From contig JAZKIY010000011.1 of the NCBI GenBank assembly GCA_040384665.1, positions 62,001 to 126,000 of the forward strand: a stretch of 64,000 nt of DNA. The letters run 5' to 3'. Made by a program: the position numbers and the translations under genes. Of this stretch, positions 24,777 to 32,484 are shown piece by piece (the stretch's first letter is position 1; each line of letters opens with the position of its first letter). Below the pieces are notes generated by a model. That model made no database searches. It had not been told where the DNA came from and saw only the letters and a program-made list of their open reading frames with translations. The DNA is from PCRC01 sp040384665 (GTDB lineage: Bacteria > Pseudomonadota > Gammaproteobacteria > Burkholderiales > Burkholderiaceae_C).

Positions 24777-25945
24777 TGCAGGCCGCTGACCCCGCTGCGC
24801 TGGGTTTTTGCCCGCAGCGCCTCGCCCGTTTGCGGCAGGTGTTTCAGGCCCAGATCGACCGTCAGCGCCTGCCGGGCGCGGTGATGGTGGTGGCGCGCCA
24901 CGGCCAAACCGTGGTGTTTGACGCGCTGGGTGTGCAAGACCCGGCCACCGGCACGCCGATGGCACCCGACAGCCTGTTCCGCATTTACTCGATGACCAAG
25001 CCGGTGGTGTCGGTGGCCACCCTGATGCTGATGGAACGCGGCCAACTGCTGCTGGGCGACCCGGTGGCCAAGTACCTGCCCGAATACGCCCGCATGCAGG
25101 TGGCGACCGACGACGCTGGCCTGCAACTGCGCCCCGCACAGCGCGTGGCCACGGTGCAGGATTTGTTGCGCCACACCGCAGGCTTCACCTACGAGTTTCT
25201 GGGCAACAGCCGTGTGCAGCAACAGTATGCGCAGCGCCGCATCGGTGCACGCTCGCGCAGCAACGCCGAGTTCTCCCAGGAGTTGGCCCGCCTGCCGCTG
25301 CAGTTTGAGCCCGGCACGGTGTGGGAGTACAGCCGCGCCACCGACGTGCTGGGGCGGTTGGTGGAGGTGGTCAGCGGGCAGACGCTGGGCGCCTTGCTTC
25401 ACCAGGACATCTTCAAACCGCTGGGCATGACCGAGACCGCGTTTGCCGTGCCTGCGGCCCAGCACCACCGCATCGCCGAACCCTTTGGCCACGACCCCGA
25501 TGGCGGTGTGCCCATGCCGGTGATCGACGTGCGGCGTGCCGCCGCCATGGAGGGTGGTGGTGGCGGGCTGGTGTCCACTGCGGCCGACTACGCGCGCTTT
25601 CTGCAGTGCCTGTTGAACAAGGGCGAACTGGACGGCGTTCGGCTGCTGGGCCCGCACACGGTGGGCCTGATGCTGGCCGACCACCTGGGCAACATCCCGG
25701 TCAACGGCAGTCTGTTGTCGCCGGGTTTTGGCTTCGGGCTGGGCTTTGCAGTGCGCACGGCCCCGGGCATTGCAGCCGGTCCCGGCTCGGTGGGCATGGC
25801 GCACTGGAGCGGCATTGCCGGCACCACCTTTTTTCTGGACCCAGCCCAAGACCTGTGGGCCATGCTGATGGTGCAGGCACCCAACCAGCGCGACGAATAC
25901 CGGCAGCTGTTCCGCAACCTGGTGTACGCTGCCTTGACCGACTGA
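24776..25945 (+). CDS. Serine hydrolase, beta-lactamase/esterase family
   Basis: A 389-residue cytoplasmic class-C-type serine hydrolase. The SxxK motif is SMTK in FRIYSMTKPVVSVATLMLME (about residue 76); the YxN-equivalent is the Tyr in WEYSRATDVLG; and the third-motif region is HWSGIAGTTFFLD in place of KTG. There is no signal peptide, so it is more likely an esterase or peptidase than a drug-inactivating lactamase. The ATG overlaps the stop of the core-MetE gene (TGATG), so the two are translationally coupled. The substrate is unknown. Confidence 0.85.
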   Translation: MQAADPAALGFCPQRLARLRQVFQAQIDRQRLPGAVMVVARHGQTVVFDALGVQDPATGTPMAPDSLFRIYSMTKPVVSVATLMLMERGQLLLGDPVAKYLPEYARMQVATDDAGLQLRPAQRVATVQDLLRHTAGFTYEFLGNSRVQQQYAQRRIGARSRSNAEFSQELARLPLQFEPGTVWEYSRATDVLGRLVEVVSGQTLGALLHQDIFKPLGMTETAFAVPAAQHHRIAEPFGHDPDGGVPMPVIDVRRAAAMEGGGGGLVSTAADYARFLQCLLNKGELDGVRLLGPHTVGLMLADHLGNIPVNGSLLSPGFGFGLGFAVRTAPGIAAGPGSVGMAHWSGIAGTTFFLDPAQDLWAMLMVQAPNQRDEYRQLFRNLVYAALTD

Positions 25946-25963
25946 CACCCACGGAGCCCCGCG

Positions 25964-26470
25964 ATGAGCCATTCGCACGACCATCCCCATCCCCACAGCC
26001 ACCCACACGATGAACCATGGAAGCACAACGGCGTGCGCGTCGTACCTGGCAACCAGCTCGACAGCAACACCGCCCAAACGCCGGGCATGGACCGCAAGGC
26101 GGCCATCAATTTCGCCAGGGTTGGTGCCGAGAAGCTGTGGGCGGGCACGGTGACCATCCATGCCAATGCCAAGACCGGCGCCCACCACCATGGGCACCTG
26201 GAAAGCGTCATCTACGTCATCAAGGGCCGGGCCCGCATGCGCTGGGGGGATGAACTGCAGTTCACTGCCGAGGCCGGCCCAGGCGACTTCATATACGTGC
26301 CGCCCTATGTGCCGCACCAGGAAATCAACGCCAGCGCCACCGAGCCGCTGGAGTGCGTGCTGTGCCGCAGCGACGGCGAGGCGGTCGCGGTCAACCTCGA
26401 CATTGCGCCCGCAGAGCAGCCCGAAACCGTGCTCTGGGTGGACCCCACCCACCCCACCGGCGCGGTCTGA
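25964..26470 (+). CDS. Cupin-domain protein with His-rich N-terminus
   Basis: A 168-residue single-domain cupin. The first 18 residues, MSHSHDHPHPHSHPHDEP, are a His-rich metal-binding tail. The cupin motifs are visible as AKTGAHHHGHLESVIYVIKG (motif 1, with metal-ligand His residues and Glu) and PGDFIYVPPYVPHQEINAS (motif 2, with the third His). It could be a small metal-dependent dioxygenase or isomerase, or a sensor; the substrate cannot be told. It lies 18 bp after the serine hydrolase and is probably in the same transcript. Confidence 0.82.
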   Translation: MSHSHDHPHPHSHPHDEPWKHNGVRVVPGNQLDSNTAQTPGMDRKAAINFARVGAEKLWAGTVTIHANAKTGAHHHGHLESVIYVIKGRARMRWGDELQFTAEAGPGDFIYVPPYVPHQEINASATEPLECVLCRSDGEAVAVNLDIAPAEQPETVLWVDPTHPTGAV

Positions 26471-26574
26471 CGCGCGATTGGCGGCAGGCGCCGGCAGGCC
26501 CTGTGCCTGCTGTCCTACAGACCACAGCGCCTGCGCACTCCAAACTGGCAACAGTTACAAACAAGGAGTGAGCC

Positions 26575-27192
26575 ATGAACCCCAACAACACCCCCTACAC
26601 GCAGCCCGGCGCAGAGCTGGGCTTGGCCGAGCGCGTGCGCGGCAGCAAGGCACTGATTCCCGTCATCGCTGTACTGACGGTAACGGTCCTGGCGTTGGCC
26701 GCCTTCCTGGTGGCTGGCCGCCTGGAAGCCCAATCCGACGCCCGGCTGGCGGCGCAAGATGGCGAAATCATTGAGAGCAAGCAAGACGGCAAAGCGGTGG
26801 TCAAGCCACCCGTCGCCATCGCCCGTACACCAGTGGCCAATGCCCGCCCGGCAAGCCCAGTGGCGTGCAGCAACTGCGGCACCATTGAATCGGTGACGCC
26901 AGTGCAGCACGCAGCGCCTACCAGCGGCCTCGGCGCTGTGGCTGGTGGTTTGGTGGGGGGCCTGCTGGGCAACCAGGTGGGTGGTGGCACAGGCCGTACC
27001 GTTGCCACGGTGGCCGGTGCAGTGGGCGGCGGTTACGCTGGCAACGCCATTGAGAAAAACACCCGCAAGACGACCACTTACCAGGTGCGTGTGCGCATGA
27101 ACGACGGCTCGGTCCGCACGATTGAACAAGGCACGGCCGCCACCACTGGCGCCCGTGTGGTGGTTGACGGCAACGTGTTGCGCCCCGCCTGA
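26575..27192 (+). CDS. Glycine-zipper membrane protein (SlyB/Rick_17kDa type)
   Basis: A 205-residue protein with an N-terminal single membrane helix (VIAVLTVTVLALAAFLVAGR, residues 29-48), a linker with a CSNCG pair, and a glycine-zipper hairpin (VAGGLVGGLLGNQVGGG and VAGAVGGGYAGNAIEKN). A small C-terminal domain follows (TYQVRVRMNDGSVRTIEQG). Such proteins are envelope-associated and of uncertain function. The ATG has an AAGGAG site eight bases upstream. It is convergent with the oxidoreductase gene after a gap of only 17 bp. Confidence 0.8.
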   Translation: MNPNNTPYTQPGAELGLAERVRGSKALIPVIAVLTVTVLALAAFLVAGRLEAQSDARLAAQDGEIIESKQDGKAVVKPPVAIARTPVANARPASPVACSNCGTIESVTPVQHAAPTSGLGAVAGGLVGGLLGNQVGGGTGRTVATVAGAVGGGYAGNAIEKNTRKTTTYQVRVRMNDGSVRTIEQGTAATTGARVVVDGNVLRPA

Positions 27193-27209
27193 CCTGCGGC
27201 CAGGTGGCC

Positions 27210-28241
27210 TCAGTGGTCTGCGACCTTGAGCACCAGCTTGCCGAAGTTCTCCCCGGTGAACAACTGGGTCAGGGCTTTCGGGAAGTTGGCCAGGCCATCC
27301 ACCACATCCTCCCGGCTTTTCATGCGACCGTCTTTCAGGTAGCCGGCCATTTCTGCCACCGCGAGGTGGTAGCGGTCGGCGTAGTCAAACACCACAATGC
27401 CTTCCATGCGCGCGCGGTTCACCAGCAGGCTGAGGTAGTTCTTCGGTCCCTGCACGGCGGTGGTGGCGTTGTACTGGCTGATGGCGCCGCAAATGACGAT
27501 GCGTGCCTTGCGGTTGATGCGCGCCAGCACCGCGTCAAGAATCTCACCGCCGACGTTGTCGAAGTAGATGTCTACGCCCTTGGGGCAGTGCTGCTTCAGC
27601 CCGTCTTTCACGCTGCCGTTTTTGTAGTCGATGCAGGCGTCAAAACCGAGTGTGTTGACCACCCAGTCGCACTTGGCCTGGCCACCGGCAATGCCCACCA
27701 CCCGGCAGCCCTTGATCTTGGCCATCTGGCCCACCGTTTGCCCCACCGCGCCCGACGCGCCCGACACCACCAGCGTTTCCCCCGGCTGCGGCTGGCCCAC
27801 GTCCATCAGGCCGAAGTAGCCGGTCATGCCGGGCATGCCCAGCACGTTGAGCCACTGGGTCAGGCTGCCGAGCGCCAGGTCGATCTTCACCAGCCCGCTG
27901 CGGCGAATCTGGTCGGCCGGGATCAGCAGGTACTCCTGCACGCCCAGACCGGCAGACACGTGGTCGCCCACTGCAAACGTCGGGTGTTTCGAGGCGATCA
28001 CCACCCCCACACCACCGGCCCGCATCACCTCGCCCAAGCCCACCGGCGGGATGTAGCTTTTGCCTTCGTTCATCCAGCCGCGCATTGCGGGGTCGAGCGA
28101 GAGCGCCAGCGTTTTCACCAGCACGCCGCCGTCGTCGGGCTGCGCCACCGCTTCGGTGGTGTGTTGCCAGTTGGCGTCGGTGGGCAGGCCCACCGGCCGT
28201 GCGGCCAGTCGGATCTGGTGGTTGGTGGGTGAGGTGGTCAT
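27210..28241 (-). CDS. NADP-dependent alkenal/enone oxidoreductase (CurA/YncB-like)
   Basis: A 343-residue zinc-independent medium-chain dehydrogenase/reductase of the leukotriene B4 dehydrogenase-like group. It starts MTTSPTNHQIRLAARPVGLP and has YIPPVGLGEVMRAGGVGVVI, the NADP fold VVSGASGAVGQTVGQMAKIK, GIAGGQAKCDWVV and YFDNVGGEILDAVLARINRK. Members reduce the C=C bond of unsaturated aldehydes or ketones with NADPH and serve in detoxification. No zinc ligands are present, in keeping with the group. It stands alone, divergent from egtB across 221 bp. Confidence 0.88.
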   Translation of the reverse strand: MTTSPTNHQIRLAARPVGLPTDANWQHTTEAVAQPDDGGVLVKTLALSLDPAMRGWMNEGKSYIPPVGLGEVMRAGGVGVVIASKHPTFAVGDHVSAGLGVQEYLLIPADQIRRSGLVKIDLALGSLTQWLNVLGMPGMTGYFGLMDVGQPQPGETLVVSGASGAVGQTVGQMAKIKGCRVVGIAGGQAKCDWVVNTLGFDACIDYKNGSVKDGLKQHCPKGVDIYFDNVGGEILDAVLARINRKARIVICGAISQYNATTAVQGPKNYLSLLVNRARMEGIVVFDYADRYHLAVAEMAGYLKDGRMKSREDVVDGLANFPKALTQLFTGENFGKLVLKVADH

Positions 28242-28462
28242 GGTGTGTCTCCGCAAAGGTGTGGCACCCGGCGCATCTCGGCGGGTGGCTGCAAAAGCGC
28301 ATGGTAGCCAGCCTGCCGCCGGCAACCGGTAGCGCACGCGACAAGCCGGTGCACAAACGGCAGTGCTGTGTTGTAATAAATTCGACTGGCCAAGCGACCC
28401 ACTGAATCGCTGCTGGCGCAACGCGCCAGCATGCCCTACCCGACTCTGGAGAACCTTGCCGC

Positions 28463-29767
28463 GTGTCTGTCCTTTCCCCGCCACCGCTGTTGTCTGACGC
28501 CGAACTGCGTGCCGCGCCTCGCCACATGAGCTTGCTGCGCCGCTTCACCGAGGTGCGTGCCCACAGCCTGGCACTGGCGGCCCCGTTGTCGGCAGAAGAC
28601 CAATGTGTCCAGTCGATGCCCGACGCCAGCCCCACCAAATGGCACCTGGCCCACACCAGCTGGTTTTTCGAGGCCTTCATCCTGCAGCCCAAGGTGTCGG
28701 GCTACACCGCCTTTGACCCGCGTTTTTTCTACCTGTTCAACTCCTACTACGAAGCGCTGGGTTCCCGCCACCCACGCCACCAACGTGGCCTGTTGACGCG
28801 GCCCTCGGTGGCCGACGTGCGGGCTTACCGCCAGCATGTGGACGCTGCCATGATCCGCCTGCTGCAATGCTGCAGCGACGCCAACTGGGAAACACTCGCC
28901 CCCCTGGTCACCCTGGGCTTGCACCACGAACAGCAGCACCAGGAACTGCTGCTGACCGACATCCTGCACGCGCTGTGGTGCAACCCCTTGCTGCCCGCTT
29001 ACCAAGCGGCCACAGACGCGCCTGCTGCCACGCCGGCCGAGCCTGTGTGTTGGTTGCCAGTGCCCGGTGGTACCACACAGGTTGGTCATGCTGGCGGTGG
29101 TTTTGCCTTTGACAACGAGGCACCCCGCCACACCGTGCTGCTGTCGCCGTGCGAATTGGCCCACCGGCTGGTGACCTGTGGCGAGTACGCGCAGTTCATG
29201 GCCGCTGGCGGCTACCAGCGCGCCGAATTCTGGCTGGCCGACGGCTGGGCCGCGGTGCAGGCCGGTGGTTGGCAGGCGCCGCTGTACTGGCTGCGGGGTG
29301 ACGACCCGCGCCTGCTGGCGCGCCCCGGCATGGCGGCACCGGGCTGGCAGGTGTTTGGTTTGTCCGGTGTTCAACCGCTGCAGCCGTCCGCGCCCGTCAG
29401 CCAGATCAGTTTTTACGAGGCCGCCGCTTTTGCCGAATGGGCGGCCACCCAACCCGACACCGCCGGTGCACGCCTGCCGACCGAGTTCGAGTGGGAGGCC
29501 GCGACCAGCCTGCCGGGCCTGGCGCAGGCGACCGGTGCCGTGTGGCAATGGACGCGGTCGTCCTACGACCCTTACCCCGGTTTCCGGCCCAACCCTGGCG
29601 CAGTGGGCGAGTACAACGGCAAATTCATGGTCGGCCAGCTGGTGCTGCGCGGTGGCAGCCAGGCCACCCCGGCGGGGCACACCCGGCCCAGCTACCGCAA
29701 CTTCTTTCCACCGGCCGCACGTTGGCAGTTTTCTGGCCTGCGGCTGGCAAAGGACGCCCCGTGCTGA
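28463..29767 (+). CDS. egtB: Ergothioneine biosynthesis sulfoxide synthase EgtB
   Basis: A 434-residue non-haem iron enzyme that joins trimethylhistidine (hercynine) to a thiol through a sulfoxide. The N-terminal DinB-like domain carries the iron-binding His of WHLAHTSWFFE (residues 60-70) and the H-x3-H-x-E motif in LGLHHEQQHQELLLTD (residues 155-161). The C-terminal formylglycine-generating-enzyme fold has PGGTTQVGH, ARLPTEFEWEAAT and VLRGGSQATP. GTG start with GGAGAA nine bases upstream. Its last seven bases overlap egtD. No egtA or egtC is present, so cysteine or gamma-glutamylcysteine use cannot be decided from context. Confidence 0.92.
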   Translation: MSVLSPPPLLSDAELRAAPRHMSLLRRFTEVRAHSLALAAPLSAEDQCVQSMPDASPTKWHLAHTSWFFEAFILQPKVSGYTAFDPRFFYLFNSYYEALGSRHPRHQRGLLTRPSVADVRAYRQHVDAAMIRLLQCCSDANWETLAPLVTLGLHHEQQHQELLLTDILHALWCNPLLPAYQAATDAPAATPAEPVCWLPVPGGTTQVGHAGGGFAFDNEAPRHTVLLSPCELAHRLVTCGEYAQFMAAGGYQRAEFWLADGWAAVQAGGWQAPLYWLRGDDPRLLARPGMAAPGWQVFGLSGVQPLQPSAPVSQISFYEAAAFAEWAATQPDTAGARLPTEFEWEAATSLPGLAQATGAVWQWTRSSYDPYPGFRPNPGAVGEYNGKFMVGQLVLRGGSQATPAGHTRPSYRNFFPPAARWQFSGLRLAKDAPC

Positions 29768-30747
29768 ACACCACCGGCGCAGCCGTGCGGGCCGATGGCG
29801 CGCGGGACATCCAACCGGCCGCCCCGCGCAGCGGTTTTGAGTACGACCTGCTGGCCGCGCTCGGCCAGCGACCGCGCAGCATTTCACCCAAGTACTTCTA
29901 CGACGCGGAAGGCTCTGCGTTGTTCGACGCGATCTGTGACCTGCCCGAGTACTACCCCACACGCACCGAACTGGGCATCTTGCGCCGCCATGTGCCAGAG
30001 ATGGCCGAATGCATCGGCCCACACGCCGAGATCGTCGAGTTCGGCGCTGGGTCACTGCAGAAAGTGCGCCTGTTGCTGGACGCGCTCGACCAGCCCGCTG
30101 CCTATGTGCCGATGGACATTTCCGGCGAGCACCTGTTTTCCGCCGCCCAGACGCTGCAGCGTGACTACCCGCGCCTGCACATCACGCCGCTGGTGGCCGA
30201 CTACACCCGGGCTTTTCAGCTGCCGGCGCTGCGCCGCAAGGGCGGACGGCGGGTGGGTTTCTTTCCGGGGTCCACACTGGGCAACTTCAGTCCGACCCAG
30301 GCACTGGATTTTCTGCGCATGGCCGCCGGCAAGCTGCAGGGGGGCGGGCTGTTGCTGGGCGTGGACCTGATCAAATCGCCCGCCGTGCTGCACGCCGCCT
30401 ACAACGACGCGGCCGGTGTCACCGCCGCTTTCAACCTCAACCTGCTGGCCCGTGCCAACCGCGAACTCGGCACCCGGTTTGACCTGAACCAGTTTGCCCA
30501 CAGTGCTTTCTACAACGCGCCATTGCACCGCATTGAAATGCACCTGATGAGCCTGAGCCGGCAGTCGGTGGCGCTGGCAGGCCAGACCTTCGAGTTTGCG
30601 TCGGGCGAAACCCTGCACACCGAGAACTCGTACAAGTTCACCGTTGACAGCCTGCGTGCACTGGCGCGGCAGGCTGGCTTCACCCCTGGCCCGGTCTGGA
30701 CCGATCCAGACCATTTGTTCAGCCTGCACTGGCTGCAATCCCCTTGA
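29761..30747 (+). CDS. egtD: Histidine N-alpha-methyltransferase EgtD
   Basis: A 328-residue S-adenosylmethionine-dependent enzyme that trimethylates histidine to hercynine. Family marks: RSISPKYFYDAEGSALFDAI, DLPEYYPTRTELGILRRHVP, the SAM-binding EIVEFGAGSLQKVRLLLDAL, YVPMDISGEHL, GFFPGSTLGNFSPTQALDFL and the closing GETLHTENSYKFTVDSLRAL. The GTG start lies inside the egtB stop region (GTGCTGA), a coupled arrangement. Together egtB and egtD form the minimal two-gene ergothioneine set. Confidence 0.94.
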   Translation: MLNTTGAAVRADGARDIQPAAPRSGFEYDLLAALGQRPRSISPKYFYDAEGSALFDAICDLPEYYPTRTELGILRRHVPEMAECIGPHAEIVEFGAGSLQKVRLLLDALDQPAAYVPMDISGEHLFSAAQTLQRDYPRLHITPLVADYTRAFQLPALRRKGGRRVGFFPGSTLGNFSPTQALDFLRMAAGKLQGGGLLLGVDLIKSPAVLHAAYNDAAGVTAAFNLNLLARANRELGTRFDLNQFAHSAFYNAPLHRIEMHLMSLSRQSVALAGQTFEFASGETLHTENSYKFTVDSLRALARQAGFTPGPVWTDPDHLFSLHWLQSP

Positions 30748-30769
30748 CATTGAACATCCGGAGCACCCG

Positions 30770-31051
30770 ATGAAAGCAACCTGGAACGGCGCCGTGATCG
30801 CCGAGAGCGACGACACCGTGGTGGTCGAAGGCAACCACTACTTCCCCGAAAGCGCCCTCAACCGCGCCTACGTGAGCTTCAGCAACCACAAGACCACCTG
30901 CGCCTGGAAAGGCCAGGCCAGTTACTACTCGCTGATCGTCAACGGCGAGATGAACACCGATGCGGCCTGGTACTACGCCGACCCGAAACCCCAGGCCGAA
31001 GAGATCCGTGGCCGCGTCGCGTTCTGGAAGGACGTCAAAGTCGGTCCTTGA
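30770..31051 (+). CDS. DUF427-family protein
   Basis: A 93-residue soluble protein, MKATWNGAVIAESDDTVVVE, with the family residues NHYFPESALNR, TTCAWKGQASYYSLIVNGE and AAWYYADPKPQAEEIRGRVA. DUF427 proteins are small beta-rich proteins of unknown biochemical role. It lies 22 bp after egtD on the same strand and may be cotranscribed with the ergothioneine genes; any functional link is inference. A GGAG ribosome site is present. Confidence 0.88.
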   Translation: MKATWNGAVIAESDDTVVVEGNHYFPESALNRAYVSFSNHKTTCAWKGQASYYSLIVNGEMNTDAAWYYADPKPQAEEIRGRVAFWKDVKVGP

Positions 31052-31070
31052 GCCCGGCTTTGGCCGGGCT
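31051..31070 (+). terminator. Hairpin after the DUF427 gene
   Basis: AGCCCGGC, loop TTTG, GCCGGGCT: an 8-bp perfect stem starting at the last base of the DUF427 stop codon. There is no T-run afterwards, so it may be a weak or Rho-assisted terminator, or an mRNA-stabilising end. Confidence 0.5.
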
Positions 31071-31110
31071 GTCTGTCGCACAGCCTGGCCCCGGCGGTTA
31101 AGCTTGGCGC

Positions 31111-31869
31111 ATGTCCATGGCTGCGCTGCCCCCTCTGTTCAACCTGCCAGACCAGGTCTTGCCCGCACTGCACGGGCGAGGCTATGCCGTGCTCGACGCG
31201 GCCGGTGTGGCAGCCCTCACCGCCTGCCCGCTGCCCGCACTGGATGCGTTGCGCAGCGACTGGCACGATCTGCCCCCCGACGCCCACCTGAAAGACGGTG
31301 GCCGCTACCGCCGTCGCCGGCATGCCTGTGCGGTGGTCACGGCCGGCACGGTCACGCCTGTTCCCCACCGCGCGCATTGGCAACCGGTGGAGTACAACGC
31401 ACTGCATGGCGGCATGTCGCGCTGGTTCGAGCCGATGCACCCCGCGACCCTCAACAGCCCGGTATGGCACCAACTGCTGCTGGCCCTGGCCACCGTGTTT
31501 GACGGTGCGGTGGCCAGGGCCAGCGCCTGGCATGTGGAGGCGCACCAGTTTCGCATCGACACCACCGACGGCATTGGCCGGCCCACCCCCGAAGGGGCCC
31601 ACCGCGATGGCGTGGACTTTGTGGCGGTGTTCCTGATCGACCGGGTGCGGGTGAAGGGTGGTGAAACGCGTGTGTTCGAGGCCGACGGCCCGAATGGCCA
31701 GCGCTTCACGCTGAGCGAGCCCTGGTCGGTGCTGCTGCTGGACGATGCACGGGTGATCCACGAGTCCACGCCGATCCAGCCGGTGGGCGAGGGCGGCTAC
31801 CGCGACACCTTGGTGCTGACCTACCGACGGGGCGGTTTCCAGGGCGAGCAGACATTGGTTACAAATTAG
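31111..31869 (+). CDS. 2-oxoglutarate/Fe(II) dioxygenase family protein
   Basis: A 252-residue protein of the 2OG-Fe_Oxy_2 family, the one that contains the bacterial L-isoleucine 4-hydroxylase. The iron ligands are visible as HRD in GAHRDGVDFVAVFLI (about residue 168) and the distal His in ARVIHESTPIQPV, with an Arg further on (GYRDTLVLTYRR) to hold 2-oxoglutarate. It would hydroxylate a free amino acid or similar small molecule. It lies 59 bp after the DUF427 gene in the direction of the egt genes. A role in modifying ergothioneine or histidine derivatives is possible but unsupported. Confidence 0.82.
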   Translation: MSMAALPPLFNLPDQVLPALHGRGYAVLDAAGVAALTACPLPALDALRSDWHDLPPDAHLKDGGRYRRRRHACAVVTAGTVTPVPHRAHWQPVEYNALHGGMSRWFEPMHPATLNSPVWHQLLLALATVFDGAVARASAWHVEAHQFRIDTTDGIGRPTPEGAHRDGVDFVAVFLIDRVRVKGGETRVFEADGPNGQRFTLSEPWSVLLLDDARVIHESTPIQPVGEGGYRDTLVLTYRRGGFQGEQTLVTN

Positions 31870-31943
31870 GGGCGGCCTGTGCCCACGGTGGTGCCCGTTC
31901 GCGCGTTAATACAGGGTGCGACAATTGCACAGAGGAGTTAAAA

Positions 31944-32414
31944 ATGAACAAAACACTGTTTTCCATTCGCCACTGGTGGGGTGCCTTCGCGGCGCTGGCC
32001 ACCGTTTTCGCGCTGTCGGCCAGCCCGGTCCAGGCGGCCGACGCCTACGTCAATGCCACTGTGGGGGGCGTGTTCGCACCCGGTGTTTATGGCCAGATCC
32101 AGATCGGCAACAACCCGCCGCCACCGGTGCTCTACCGGCAGCCGGTGGTCATCACCCGTGGGCCTGCCTACGTGGCCGAACCGCTGTACCTGTATGTGCC
32201 ACCTGGCCATGCCAAGAACTGGGGCAAGCACTGTGGCCGCTACAACGCCTGCGGCCGCCCGGTGTACTTCGTGCGGGCCGACCAGAACAACCGCTGGTGG
32301 GATGGTGACCGGCGTGGTCACAACGACCACCGCGATGACCACCGCGACCGCAAGCACGACAAACATGACAAGCACGACAAGCACGACAAACATGGCCGAG
32401 GCCACGACCGCTGA
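31944..32414 (+). CDS. Exported protein with His/Lys/Asp-repeat tail
   Basis: A 156-residue protein with a signal peptide (MNKTLFSIRHWWGAFAALAT, cleavage near VQAADA). A Pro/Tyr-rich body follows (YGQIQIGNNPPPPVLYRQPV, PLYLYVPPGHAKNWGKHCGR), then a charged tail built of KHD triplets. I know similar unnamed proteins from Comamonadaceae but no function. The conserved Cys pair (KHCGRYNACGRP) and the His/Asp tail suggest periplasmic metal or polyanion binding; this is inference. AGAGGAG lies upstream of the ATG, and a strong terminator follows. Confidence 0.75.
   Translation: MNKTLFSIRHWWGAFAALATVFALSASPVQAADAYVNATVGGVFAPGVYGQIQIGNNPPPPVLYRQPVVITRGPAYVAEPLYLYVPPGHAKNWGKHCGRYNACGRPVYFVRADQNNRWWDGDRRGHNDHRDDHRDRKHDKHDKHDKHDKHGRGHDR
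32352..32396 (+). repeat. Five tandem 9-bp units encoding KHD repeats
   Basis: Units AAGCACGAC, AAACATGAC, AAGCACGAC, AAGCACGAC, AAACATGGC follow head to tail. They encode Lys-His-Asp four times and then Lys-His-Gly. Synonymous third-base differences between units show that the repeat is kept at the protein level and is not only a recent slippage product. Confidence 0.8.
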
Positions 32415-32438
32415 ATTGTCTTTTTAGCCAATCCAATG

Positions 32439-32464
32439 AAAACGCCCGCAATTGCGGGCGTTTT
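32439..32464. terminator. Bidirectional terminator between convergent genes
   Basis: A 26-bp perfect palindrome with arms AAAACGCCCGCAA/TTGCGGGCGTTTT, giving a GC-rich stem flanked by an A-run and a T-run. It serves the KHD-repeat gene on the plus strand and bktB on the minus strand. Confidence 0.92.
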
Positions 32465-32484
32465 GCATGGGGCGAAGCGCTTGT

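Noticed and set aside
24776..25945. Antibiotic-resistance beta-lactamase
   Set aside because: The SxxK motif fits the wider serine hydrolase family, but there is no signal peptide and no KTG triad. A resistance role is not supported.
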